From Lachnospiraceae bacterium (lineage in GTDB: Bacteria; Bacillota; Clostridia; Lachnospirales; Lachnospiraceae): DNA of 38,555 nucleotides. The notes under the pieces were generated by a model, which saw only the letters and a list, made by a program, of their open reading frames with translations, made no database searches and was not told where the DNA came from. Below, in pieces: positions 1 to 7,599 of this stretch. The position numbers were made by a program, and so were the translations under genes. Position 1 is the stretch's first letter. Each line of letters opens with the position of its first letter. The stretch covers positions 1-38,555 of the forward strand of contig SVEF01000023.1 in NCBI GenBank assembly GCA_015057585.1. Direction: 5' to 3'.

Positions 1-23
1 GTGGCAGCCCCTTTTATAAGTCC

Positions 24-53
24 TTTTTAATGGACATATAGCTGTGATATAAT
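24..53 (+). promoter_or_regulatory. Candidate extended -10 promoter for the cargo operon
   Basis: TATAAT at 48-53 is preceded by TG plus one base at 45-47, an extended -10. The -35 region is poor (T-rich at 24-30). It sits 55 bases before the first gene and probably starts the operon running to 4561. Confidence 0.5.
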
Positions 54-107
54 CTGAGTAGGAAAAGGGAAAAGAAACAAATTTTAGACAGGAAGGAGAG
101 ATTTCAA

Positions 108-590
108 GTGCTACATTATGTTGAATTTGGTATTTCACATACGGAAGTTCCTACAGAAACAGCACTTTGCATTTATATCTCCGGTTGTCAAAACAGATGT
201 ATTAATTGTCATTATCCGGAATTGCAAAATGTGGATGCAGGAGAAGTCTTATCAGATTATTTTGAACAAATTTTGGATTTATATCATGAGTATACGACTT
301 GTGTATGCTTCATGGGAGAAGGGGATGGGTCAGCAAATAGCAGATTGGAATTATTGCAGTATACGGAGGAATTGCATAACAGAGGATATAAAGCATGTCT
401 GTATTCCGGGCGTGATACGGTAATAGAAGACTGGATGAAGCAATTTGATTATGTGAAATTAGGTAGTTATAAAGAGCAATTCGGTCCATTGACCAGCAGA
501 ACAACAAATCAGAAAATATTGGAGCGGCTATCAGATGGCAGCTACGCAGATATTACAAAGCTGTTTTGGGAAGATGGAGAAGAGATTTAA
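108..590 (+). CDS. NrdG-like anaerobic ribonucleotide reductase activase (radical SAM)
   Basis: A 160-residue protein the size of NrdG, the radical SAM enzyme that puts the glycyl radical on the anaerobic ribonucleotide reductase NrdD. It shows the [4Fe-4S]/SAM motif CQNRCINC (CX3CX2C) near residues 27-34. The segment FMGEGDG sits where the usual GGE/GGD SAM-binding motif is expected. The start is GTG at 108, chosen because AGGAAGGAGAG lies just upstream (90-100). It is the first gene of the cargo operon and ends 18 bases before the next. No NrdD is seen in the window. It could lie to the left, or this activase could serve the host NrdD. The family call is firm; the exact substrate is inferred. 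Confidence 0.8.
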   Translation: MLHYVEFGISHTEVPTETALCIYISGCQNRCINCHYPELQNVDAGEVLSDYFEQILDLYHEYTTCVCFMGEGDGSANSRLELLQYTEELHNRGYKACLYSGRDTVIEDWMKQFDYVKLGSYKEQFGPLTSRTTNQKILERLSDGSYADITKLFWEDGEEI

Positions 591-608
591 GAGAAAGGAG
601 ATGGTTAT

Positions 609-1751
609 ATGGCTGATGCTTGTTGTGCTGTGGATAGTGAGAGAAATCACTTTATGAGAAATTGGAATGTGGCACAGTATGATGATGGCACAAGATTTGT
701 ATTTTGTGATGAGTTAGAGCAGTATACATTTCATCCTTATATTGGTGGCTTGAAAGAGATTCCGGGCTACTGTGATGATAAGGCAGCATTTGAGGATGTA
801 CGTATATTTTTGATAATAAATTATTCAGGGAAGCTTGTGAAGGTTCCTTGCAATATTGTGGAAGCAGTTAAAAAGATATATATTAATGAAGGTAACTTTA
901 ATAAATACTGGAAGATGATAAGCGAAAATATCTGTAGAGGTATTCGCAGAAGGATGAATAGTAATGAAGTTACTCATGCATCCATGAATGAGCGTGTGGA
1001 GTTATCACTTGTGGAAACACCTTCAAGAACGGCGGCAATAAACGGTGCTTTTACCATTGAATATAAGGGAAAAGAAATAGATATTGAAACACAGAGACTT
1101 ATTAGTAAAAGAGCAAGTGCATTAGAAGATAATCGCATTCGGTTTGTGTATGCGAAAAGCGATAATTTTATACATGATAAAACCTGTGTGTTGGTTGATA
1201 AGATAAAATATTGGGATTTTGGGGCGGCGGAGGAATTGCCGGAGAACAGAGATATTTGTCCGCAGTGCAAAAAAAGACTATATATTAGGAATGCGATCAA
1301 GAGCGATACAAAAAGATTTGCGTGGTATCTCCGCTTTTTTGAGAAGGGCAGAGTGAGCAATCGGGTATTGGAGCAATTCTTATGTAATAATGATGTTAAG
1401 CTACATATGGATACGATAGATGAGCTTATTGTAAAGTGTAATGAAGATACATGGCATATTAAAATGAATGCCCAGGGAGTATATACACTGTACCATAATA
1501 ATTATGTTATGGTCAGTGAAGAGGAAAGATATATAACTACAGGGCTTCATGTACAGAAACATCATCCTCCGTATTTACCGGGGATACTTGCATATATTGC
1601 AGGTTATGACTGGCAGAAGCATTTGGATTCAAAGGTAAGAGATACGGTGGAGGAAGCAGTACCGGAAGTTACTGTAGAGGATACCGTTACAGAAAGTATA
1701 TGGACAATAATAAAGAAGTTGCTTAAAAAAGTATTTTGGCGAAGGAAGTGA
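609..1751 (+). CDS. Hypothetical protein with a CPQC zinc-binding-like motif
   Basis: This 380-residue protein was not recognised. It is soluble and mixed alpha/beta. A CPQCKKR motif lies around residues 218-224, with a possible partner Cys-containing segment (HDKTC) about 30 residues earlier, which suggests a small zinc ribbon. The C-terminal 40 residues are a charged linker followed by an amphipathic, lysine-rich tail. The ATG at 609 follows GAAAGGAG. The gene lies between the NrdG-like gene and the next cargo gene with only 4 bases to the latter, so it is part of the same operon. Base composition is AT-rich like the rest of the element. No function is proposed. Confidence 0.7.
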   Translation: MADACCAVDSERNHFMRNWNVAQYDDGTRFVFCDELEQYTFHPYIGGLKEIPGYCDDKAAFEDVRIFLIINYSGKLVKVPCNIVEAVKKIYINEGNFNKYWKMISENICRGIRRRMNSNEVTHASMNERVELSLVETPSRTAAINGAFTIEYKGKEIDIETQRLISKRASALEDNRIRFVYAKSDNFIHDKTCVLVDKIKYWDFGAAEELPENRDICPQCKKRLYIRNAIKSDTKRFAWYLRFFEKGRVSNRVLEQFLCNNDVKLHMDTIDELIVKCNEDTWHIKMNAQGVYTLYHNNYVMVSEEERYITTGLHVQKHHPPYLPGILAYIAGYDWQKHLDSKVRDTVEEAVPEVTVEDTVTESIWTIIKKLLKKVFWRRK

Positions 1752-1755
1752 TGCT

Positions 1756-2382
1756 ATGGGTACGATTCCTAAGATGTATGAGCAGATAAAACTAAAGGAT
1801 GGAAGAGCGGGCATTGTTGTAGATTTTCTTGGTGATGTGTTTATTGTTGATACGCAGGATGATAACAAACAGTGGATTACCGTAGAAGTGGTTATGGTGG
1901 GAGAAGAATTTCATGTATGCGACAATGAGGGAGAAATTTATACACTTTGCAGACGTAAAGGCATCCGGCTCCAAGTGTCAGAGGATGCTATCTACACGTT
2001 TATGTTAGGTGATAGCTTTGAAGGAGAATATTTTTGTTTTAATTCAGAGCAATTCCAGTGGCTGTGTGGATTACTTAGGGTTGATGCGGTAAAGTATGTG
2101 GATGCATGGTCAGAGTATTTTGAATATAACGGTCTGACAGAATTTTTGAATGCACACAAAATAATAACTTCGGATGAATTTTACTATGCATATGGATATG
2201 ATGCAGAAGAAAAGACAGCAGATGCATTATACCGTTTTCATAAAGGAAGCTTTGAGAGATATTTTCCAAAGGATGGCGTGTGGAGAGAAATTCCGGAGCA
2301 GAGAATGGTACTTGCAGATAAAAAGCCTCGATATACAAGGCTATCCGAGAGTGAGGGTAGCAGTTTGGCACTGCTTGCGTAG
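1756..2382 (+). CDS. Hypothetical protein, beta-rich N-terminus
   Basis: A 208-residue acidic protein of unknown function. The first 50 residues (YEQIKLKDGRAGIVVDF and following) look like a small beta-barrel of the kind found in DUF4926/DUF4314-type proteins, but this is only a weak resemblance. The remainder is rich in Tyr, Phe and acidic residues and has no membrane segment. The ATG at 1756 follows GAAGGAAGTG, and the gene begins 4 bases after the previous stop. The neighbouring genes are similarly acidic, single-domain and cytoplasmic. Confidence 0.65.
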   Translation: MGTIPKMYEQIKLKDGRAGIVVDFLGDVFIVDTQDDNKQWITVEVVMVGEEFHVCDNEGEIYTLCRRKGIRLQVSEDAIYTFMLGDSFEGEYFCFNSEQFQWLCGLLRVDAVKYVDAWSEYFEYNGLTEFLNAHKIITSDEFYYAYGYDAEEKTADALYRFHKGSFERYFPKDGVWREIPEQRMVLADKKPRYTRLSESEGSSLALLA

Positions 2383-2393
2383 GAGCAAAGATA

Positions 2394-2768
2394 ATGAAGA
2401 AAAAGATATTTGATGATTTTTATTCCCCGTATGAGGAATCAGACTCAGAGACGATGGATGACTGGTATAAAGCATACTTAGAGGATGAAGAGAGGCTAAT
2501 TACAAAGGAAGGTAAAACATTTTCTAAGATAATTCACCGATGTAAGTTTAGCATAAAGCCCGGATACTGTTTGTTAGTTGTGTTTGAACCGCAGGAGATA
2601 ATACGAATAGGAGATGTGCTAATAGATGAAGCTGGGCATGAATTTACGATAAGTGCATTTGAAATGATAAGCTTTGCCGGGGAACATCCGGACTGGTATT
2701 TAAAAACTGCTCCTGTTTCGATTATTGGAGAAAGCTACGATATAGGAGATTATTTACGTAAAAAGTAG
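2394..2768 (+). CDS. Small acidic hypothetical protein
   Basis: A 124-residue protein with an acidic N-terminal 40 residues and a beta-strand-rich C-terminal part (from SIKPGYCLLVVFEPQEI onwards). The family was not recognised. ATG at 2394 is preceded by AGGAGC, and it starts 11 bases after the previous gene. Position and style (acidic, small, in a row of similar genes) are compatible with an immunity or anti-host-defence protein, but nothing in the sequence proves this. Confidence 0.6.
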   Translation: MKKKIFDDFYSPYEESDSETMDDWYKAYLEDEERLITKEGKTFSKIIHRCKFSIKPGYCLLVVFEPQEIIRIGDVLIDEAGHEFTISAFEMISFAGEHPDWYLKTAPVSIIGESYDIGDYLRKK

Positions 2769-2779
2769 GAGGCGCATTT

Positions 2780-3340
2780 ATGACAGTGCAGGTAAGCGAT
2801 AGTGTAAAATATAAGCGGAAGAAATATGTATTGATTGATGTGGAAAAAGGTAAACAGATAATTGATTGTGCTGATTTTAAGATGCCTGAGCATTTACCAT
2901 GTTATAATACTTCTTGTTGGAGAGGATATACGGCAGAGTATGTTATTAGAAAAGATAAGCTTTATGGCACAAGATATGAATGGGATGATGAACAGCGTAA
3001 GGAAATTGAATCAGAAACGTTGTTCCTTAATTTTACCGGGAGCTGCGTGATTGCAAGAACTACGAAAAATAATACTTGGTTGAATTCGGATTTCCTAGAG
3101 TGCTATGTGCGATTTGATGAGGCATATGAGCTACATTTTACAGATGGTGTATTGGATGAGGTTTTGGATCTTCATAAAGCCATAACCGAAGCCAAAGAAT
3201 TTATTGAGTCTGAAACTTATAAAGATGAATCGACAGAACCGCAGGTTAGAGCAAATTGTTTAGAAGAAATCGCTTATATGAATTTAAAATACGATTATGA
3301 TTATCGGACTTATCGGTGGCGTAACGGCGAGGATGATTAA
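2780..3340 (+). CDS. Hypothetical acidic protein
   Basis: A 186-residue protein of unrecognised family. The N-terminal region (KYKRKKYVLIDVEKGKQ) resembles a small beta-sheet domain and the last 60 residues are helical and acidic. It has no signal peptide or membrane segment. The ATG at 2780 follows AGGAGGCGC, a strong ribosome-binding site. It continues the cargo operon with an 11-base gap after the previous gene. Confidence 0.65.
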   Translation: MTVQVSDSVKYKRKKYVLIDVEKGKQIIDCADFKMPEHLPCYNTSCWRGYTAEYVIRKDKLYGTRYEWDDEQRKEIESETLFLNFTGSCVIARTTKNNTWLNSDFLECYVRFDEAYELHFTDGVLDEVLDLHKAITEAKEFIESETYKDESTEPQVRANCLEEIAYMNLKYDYDYRTYRWRNGEDD

Positions 3341-3360
3341 AACATTTAATTGGAGGGAGT

Positions 3361-3741
3361 ATGCAAGAAAATAAGGAACGTAACAGAAAAATATATGATT
3401 CTATAAATCAGGGTAGCTCATACGCAGAAATGGCAGCGGAGTATGGCGTATGTGAGCATAGGATAAAAATAATTTACGAACAGGTACAGAAGAAGGAAGA
3501 TAAAAAGGATGACAGGCTATATAACCTGCTATATGAATTTTCTGAAAATGAGCAGTTATCAACCAAAGCTTGTACGGTTCTTCGCAGGGCAGGGGTAGAT
3601 AACCAAACTGCGATTGTGAAACTTGACAGAAAGCAACTTAGAAAGTTACGTGGCTGTGGTGCTATGATGGAAGAATTGATTATGAGAGTAATTGAAGAAC
3701 TTAGAAAGGATGAGTCTTGTGATAAAATGTCCGAAATGTAA
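3361..3741 (+). CDS. Small HTH protein with RNA polymerase alpha-CTD-like C-terminus
   Basis: 126 residues in two parts. Residues about 8-40 form a homeodomain-like helix-turn-helix (GSSYAEMAAEYGVCEHRI). Residues about 65-115 resemble the helix-hairpin-helix C-terminal domain of the RNA polymerase alpha subunit (LSTKACTVLRRAGVDN, then KLRGCGAMMEELI). Alpha-CTD-like domains bind DNA and touch sigma or activators, so a transcription-related role for the element is a fair inference. ATG at 3361 follows TTGGAGGGAG. The 3' end overlaps the next gene. Confidence 0.65.
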   Translation: MQENKERNRKIYDSINQGSSYAEMAAEYGVCEHRIKIIYEQVQKKEDKKDDRLYNLLYEFSENEQLSTKACTVLRRAGVDNQTAIVKLDRKQLRKLRGCGAMMEELIMRVIEELRKDESCDKMSEM

Positions 3742-4561
3742 ATCTGAGAAAGTAGCTCCTATAGTTTATGGAATTCCGGCAGATGATATGTTGGAGGGAA
3801 CGCTTATTGGTGATGTCATTTTTGGTGGAGAGGGATATGAAGGAGGGGAGCCTGATTATGGGTGCCTTACTTGTGATTATAAGTGGTCGAAAGAAGCATT
3901 TTTTGCAGAGGATATTACAAAGCTTAGATTTAAAGTTATAGAAAATGGTCCGTGCCTTATTGATGATGCGCATAGGTGGGTATATGAGATTTTTTCAAGC
4001 GAGAAGGTTGTAAAATATACATATATAGGTAGGAGCAGACGATACGTAGTTAAAGAAGAGGCACAGGCAAATTTGGAGGATGTCATGAGAGTATATGATA
4101 TACTTCAATATTTGGTTCGTATTAGATGGTCAGATGAAGTTGTCTGTGAGGTTTGTGATGGATGTAGCTACGAACTTCAAATTTCTTATGTTGATTGTCG
4201 GAAGGAAATTCACAGCGGAGATATTGGGGGTGGCACAGTAGATACATTGCTTATGAGATTTCTTAATGAGCTTTTTGATGAGGACGATGGTTTGATGGAT
4301 AGTGCGAAAATTGAGGAGTTAATAAATTGGTGGCTGTCTAGCGATACGCAGGGGATGGATATTGAAAAGTATCTGCTTACACCGGTAATGGATGCTCTTG
4401 GGGATAATATAGATGATATATTTGAGTTTTTGAATGACATGGAACCGGAGGATTTGCTTGTAATATCCGGTTGTTTTGAGATGATATACAAAAAATTCAT
4501 GATAGAAGAAGTTTGGAATAAGCTTGAAGCACTAGAGCGTAAGTGCGGGATTATCATATGA
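3719..4561 (+). CDS. Hypothetical zinc-ribbon protein, last gene of cargo operon
   Basis: The protein begins with a CPKC motif, followed about 40 residues later by CLTC, a typical zinc ribbon. The remainder is acidic and helical with no known domain. An ATG at 3710 is possible, but GTG at 3719 is preferred: AAAGGA at 3705-3710 then has proper spacing, and the protein starts directly with IKCPKC as zinc-ribbon proteins usually do. It gives about 280 residues. It overlaps the preceding gene by 23 bases, which suggests translational coupling, and is followed by a terminator at 4586. Function unknown. Confidence 0.6.
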   Translation: MIKCPKCKSEKVAPIVYGIPADDMLEGTLIGDVIFGGEGYEGGEPDYGCLTCDYKWSKEAFFAEDITKLRFKVIENGPCLIDDAHRWVYEIFSSEKVVKYTYIGRSRRYVVKEEAQANLEDVMRVYDILQYLVRIRWSDEVVCEVCDGCSYELQISYVDCRKEIHSGDIGGGTVDTLLMRFLNELFDEDDGLMDSAKIEELINWWLSSDTQGMDIEKYLLTPVMDALGDNIDDIFEFLNDMEPEDLLVISGCFEMIYKKFMIEEVWNKLEALERKCGIII

Positions 4562-4585
4562 AACTTTTTTCTATAAAGGGCGATT

Positions 4586-4614
4586 GGGCATTTGCGTGGG
4601 CAGATGCCTTTTTT
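4586..4614 (+). terminator. Rho-independent terminator of cargo operon
   Basis: A G/C-rich stem (GGCATTTGC paired with GCAGATGCC, one internal mismatch) is followed by six T. It ends the 108-4561 operon. Confidence 0.75.
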
Positions 4615-4619
4615 GGCTT

Positions 4620-4647
4620 GAGTGCCCGGCCGTCAAGCAGGGCACTC
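4620..4647. repeat. Inverted repeat between convergent genes
   Basis: Perfect 8-bp arms, GAGTGCCC and GGGCACTC, enclose a 12-base loop just past the end of the reverse-strand repressor gene. There is no T-run on the reverse strand, so it may be an mRNA-stabilising hairpin or a weak terminator. Confidence 0.5.
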
Positions 4648-4654
4648 AACCGGA

Positions 4655-5035
4655 TTATTCTCGTCTTGGCTTTTTATCCAGTAACGGACGGTTTTCACGT
4701 AGACTTGCCCGCAGTGAAAGGAGCGTTTCAAATAGGATACGCTGCTCATAACGGTTGCAGTCAGAAATGATTTCATGGATTTCGGTGTGGTAGTCAAATT
4801 GTTGGCTAACCCGATTTCCAACTAAGACTTCATCCAGTGAAACATCCAGTACATTCGCTATGCTAGTTAAAATCGACAGACTAGGTTTTTTCTTACCACA
4901 CTCAATATAGCTTATGTACGTTTCTGAGATGTCTGCTAACTCGGCTAATTCAATTTGTGAGATATGCTTTCGCTTACGAATTTCACGAACTCTTTTACCG
5001 ATTAGCTTAAAGTTAAGTTCATAGTTTTCAGCCAT
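4655..5035 (-). CDS. XRE-family repressor (CI-like)
   Basis: A 126-residue protein with a classic N-terminal helix-turn-helix of the Cro/CI type at residues about 12-65 (key segment ISQIELAELADISETYISY). A C-terminal helical tail of about 50 residues probably dimerises it. It lacks the LexA-type peptidase domain. The ATG at 5035 has AAGGAGGAAAG upstream. It is divergent from a second XRE gene, with 151 bases between the starts containing inverted repeats. The arrangement is that of a lysogeny-type switch controlling the integrative element. Confidence 0.85.
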   Translation of the reverse strand: MAENYELNFKLIGKRVREIRKRKHISQIELAELADISETYISYIECGKKKPSLSILTSIANVLDVSLDEVLVGNRVSQQFDYHTEIHEIISDCNRYEQRILFETLLSLRASLRENRPLLDKKPRRE

Positions 5036-5069
5036 TGTGCTTTCCTCCTTGTAAAAAATATAAGGAAAG

Positions 5070-5161
5070 TATAGCCTATCGTTTAAGTCATAAACTTTGG
5101 TTTATTCAATATTTCAAGTATATACGATAAAATGATGGCAATAATTAGTCTATAGGCTATA
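5070..5161. promoter_or_regulatory. Divergent operator region between two XRE repressors
   Basis: Two matched 10-base arms, TATAGCCTAT (5070-5079) and ATAGGCTATA (5152-5161), face each other across 72 bases. Between them is a compact palindrome, ATAAAC-TTTG-GTTTAT (5090-5105). A candidate -10 for the leftward gene (TATACT on the minus strand, 5068-5073) overlaps the outer arm. The layout suggests several repressor sites controlling both directions, possibly with looping. Confidence 0.55.
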
Positions 5162-5186
5162 TTTTATTGTGTTTGGAGAGATTATT

Positions 5187-5531
5187 GTGAATGAGCGATT
5201 AAAGGATGTTGGAAAGCGCATTCAGCAGACGAGAAAGGAAAAGGGTATAAGCCAGTCTAGCCTTGCTGAGATGATAAATATATCGACACCATATTTAAGT
5301 GATATTGAAAATGGTAAAGTAAGTTACAGTGTGACAATTCTTATGGATATTACTGAGGCATTACAAGTATCTGCGGATTGGTTGCTTAGAAGTGATACCC
5401 CTACAACGAGTTCAATTCAAATACAGGAAGCTCACAATATATTATCTGACTGCTCTCCAACTGAGGCGGAATCCTTACTTCATCTTTTGATGGAATCGAA
5501 GAAAATGCTTCGGAAAAATAAAAAAAATTAA
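5187..5531 (+). CDS. XRE-family regulator (Cro-like)
   Basis: About 114 residues with an N-terminal helix-turn-helix of the Cro/CI family (residues about 8-62; segment ISQSSLAEMINISTPYLSD) and a helical C-terminal tail resembling that of the divergent partner (both have an ILSDC segment), so the two are probably paralogues. The start is GTG at 5187, chosen over GTG at 5169 because GGAGAG (5175-5180) gives 6-base spacing. It is followed by a strong terminator and then the recombinase operon, so it is probably transcribed alone. Confidence 0.8.
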   Translation: MNERLKDVGKRIQQTRKEKGISQSSLAEMINISTPYLSDIENGKVSYSVTILMDITEALQVSADWLLRSDTPTTSSIQIQEAHNILSDCSPTEAESLLHLLMESKKMLRKNKKN

Positions 5532-5549
5532 AAAAAGTTTCAAAAATCT

Positions 5550-5591
5550 GACCAGTGGTTTATTTCATGAACCGCTGGTCTGTTCTTTTTT
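5550..5591 (+). terminator. Rho-independent terminator after Cro-like gene
   Basis: Stem GACCAGTGGTT / AACCGCTGGTC (one mismatch), 9-base loop, followed by TGTTC and six T. Confidence 0.85.
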
Positions 5592-5645
5592 CTATGCCAG
5601 TTTTCTATACTATTTACATCTTTATGTGACTAGGAGGAGAGATTC

Positions 5646-5732
5646 GTGCGCACATATCCACACCCAATAGAAAATAATAAGGAAGTTATGCGTATTAAGA
5701 GAATAACCGAGGGGGGTTGTGCAAATGCGTGA
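5646..5732 (+). CDS. 28-residue leader peptide upstream of the recombinase
   Basis: A GTG start at 5646 is preceded by AGGAGGAGAG, one of the strongest ribosome-binding sites in the element. The reading frame gives 28 residues (begins MRTYPHPIENNKE, ends GGCANA) and stops 8 bases inside the recombinase gene. The strong site in front of such a short frame and the overlap suggest translational coupling or attenuation. The peptide resembles no family known to me. Confidence 0.5.
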   Translation: MRTYPHPIENNKEVMRIKRITEGGCANA

Positions 5733-7599
5733 AGTGGAAAGTACACATGACAGAATAGAAGAGGAAAAAAGAAAAATACGAAAACGATATCGTGGTATTG
5801 CTATGGAAGATTTGGATGTGATACCTGCGAAACCGAAAATTAATTTTTTTGACGATGATAGAGAAAAGAGAGTGGCAGTATATGCCCGTGTATCTACGGA
5901 TAGTTTACAGCAGACTTCGTCATATGAACTTCAAAGAAATCATTACATGGACACGATAGAGAGGCATCCGGGATGGTCTCTTACGGAAATATATGCAGAT
6001 GAAGGAATCTCAGGAACTTCTCTTAAACATAGAGAAGCATTTAATAGGATGATTAAGGACTGTGAAGCAGGGAAGATTGACCTTATCATAACGAAAAGTG
6101 TATCTCGTTTTGCAAGAAATATTTTGGACTGTGTAGGTGTTGTGCGGGCACTGGCAGCACTTCCTCATCCAGTAGAGGTTTTTTTTGAGACAGAAGGCAT
6201 CCATACTTTAAGTCGTGATAGCGAAATGCAACTTTCTTTTTTGGCTACTCTGGCACAAGAAGAAAGTCATAATAAGAGTGATATTATGAATAGCTCCATC
6301 GAAATGCGTTTTGCAAGAGGTATTTTTCTTACGCCGGTACTGCTCGGGTACGACCATGACGAGGAGGGAAATCTTATTATTAATGAAGATGAAGCAGAGA
6401 CGGTTAAGCTCATTTTCTTTATGTATTTATATGGTAACACCTTAAGCGAGATTTCAGAAACGCTTACGTCCTTAGGTAGACGTACCAAGAAAGGAAATAC
6501 AACATGGAGTACAAGTTCCATATTGCAGATTTTGCAAAATGAAAGGCACTGTGGAGATGTGTTAGCCCATAAAACGTGGACACCAAATTATTTAGACCAT
6601 AAATCGAAAAAGAATGTTTTTAACTGTGCCCAATACAGAAAGCGAAATCATCATGAAGCAATTATATCCCGGGATGATTTTAATGCCGTTCAGAAAATTA
6701 TTCAGAATGCGAAATATGGACATAAGGGGTTTTTACCGGAGCTTCAGGTAATTCATGACGGAGCATTAAAAGGATATGTTGTGATAAATCCCAGATGGGC
6801 GGGATTTAAGCCGACGGATTACTATGATGCCATCAGCACAATAATTAAGGAGCCGGATGTGATGCCGGATATGGCAGAAGCAGCTACAGGGGAATTTGAT
6901 TTACGAGGATTTCAAATTGCCCGGTCGCAGTTCTTTACAAATGCGGAGCGTATGATTGCGACATTTACCACTAAAAGTATTACGTTCAACTCCGTGGCGG
7001 TCAATAAGTTAGAAACATGTAATGTGGAATTATTGGTAAATCCTTACACAGAAACTTTAGTAGTAAGATGTGCACGTCCTGAGTCAAGAAACTATGTGCA
7101 ATGGGCTAAACGAAATAATTCAAAGTATCAGCCTAAAATAATCAATGGGTCTGCGTTCTTGCCAACACTGTACGAGCTTCTTGAATGGAATTCTGAGTGT
7201 AAGTATCGTCTTACAGGTGTGAAGCATCAGAATGAGTTTGGCATGATACTTGTATTTGATTTAAATGATACAGAAATCTTTTTGCCGGATTATTCGGCGA
7301 AGGAAGATGGACAGGATAGCAGTGATACAAATGATATGCAGCCAATTGTATCAGGCAATTCAGTAGTGGCATATCCAGCCACATGGGCAGATAGTTTTGG
7401 AACGCAGTTTTATCAACAGCAGTATTCACACGAGGCAACAGTTTTTGATGGTTCTAAAGATTGGAGTTTACATAGTCAGGGAAAGAATTATCAACCTGAC
7501 CCGGAAGCGGAAAATGTAACCCCGGCTAAGGAAGTGTATATGCAGATAAACACAATAATAGACACAATGAAACAGGAGGTATCAAATTCAGATGAGTGA
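5725..7599 (+). CDS. Serine recombinase with a C-terminal repeated accessory domain
   Basis: About 624 residues. Residues about 48-195 are the resolvase catalytic domain, with nucleophile Ser57 in YARVS and the arginine-rich SRFARN segment. About 205-340 match the 'recombinase' DNA-binding domain of large serine recombinases. The zinc ribbon and long coiled coil of classical large serine integrases are absent. Instead, residues about 395-530 hold a domain found again in the next two proteins (marker segments VELLVNPYTETLVVRC and LVFDLNDTEIF). A YPATWADSFG motif follows near 548. ATG at 5725 is preferred over GTG at 5719, since GAGGGGGG lies 8 bases before it. It overlaps the next gene by 8 bases. 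Confidence 0.85.
   Translation: MREVESTHDRIEEEKRKIRKRYRGIAMEDLDVIPAKPKINFFDDDREKRVAVYARVSTDSLQQTSSYELQRNHYMDTIERHPGWSLTEIYADEGISGTSLKHREAFNRMIKDCEAGKIDLIITKSVSRFARNILDCVGVVRALAALPHPVEVFFETEGIHTLSRDSEMQLSFLATLAQEESHNKSDIMNSSIEMRFARGIFLTPVLLGYDHDEEGNLIINEDEAETVKLIFFMYLYGNTLSEISETLTSLGRRTKKGNTTWSTSSILQILQNERHCGDVLAHKTWTPNYLDHKSKKNVFNCAQYRKRNHHEAIISRDDFNAVQKIIQNAKYGHKGFLPELQVIHDGALKGYVVINPRWAGFKPTDYYDAISTIIKEPDVMPDMAEAATGEFDLRGFQIARSQFFTNAERMIATFTTKSITFNSVAVNKLETCNVELLVNPYTETLVVRCARPESRNYVQWAKRNNSKYQPKIINGSAFLPTLYELLEWNSECKYRLTGVKHQNEFGMILVFDLNDTEIFLPDYSAKEDGQDSSDTNDMQPIVSGNSVVAYPATWADSFGTQFYQQQYSHEATVFDGSKDWSLHSQGKNYQPDPEAENVTPAKEVYMQINTIIDTMKQEVSNSDE

Noticed and set aside
974-1360. Reverse-strand open frame of 128 codons
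   Set aside because: It lies opposite the 609-1751 gene, which has an operon position and ribosome-binding site; the reverse frame has neither.
4543-4770. Plus-strand frame of 75 codons after the cargo operon
   Set aside because: It runs through two hairpins and the antisense of the repressor gene, without a ribosome-binding site.
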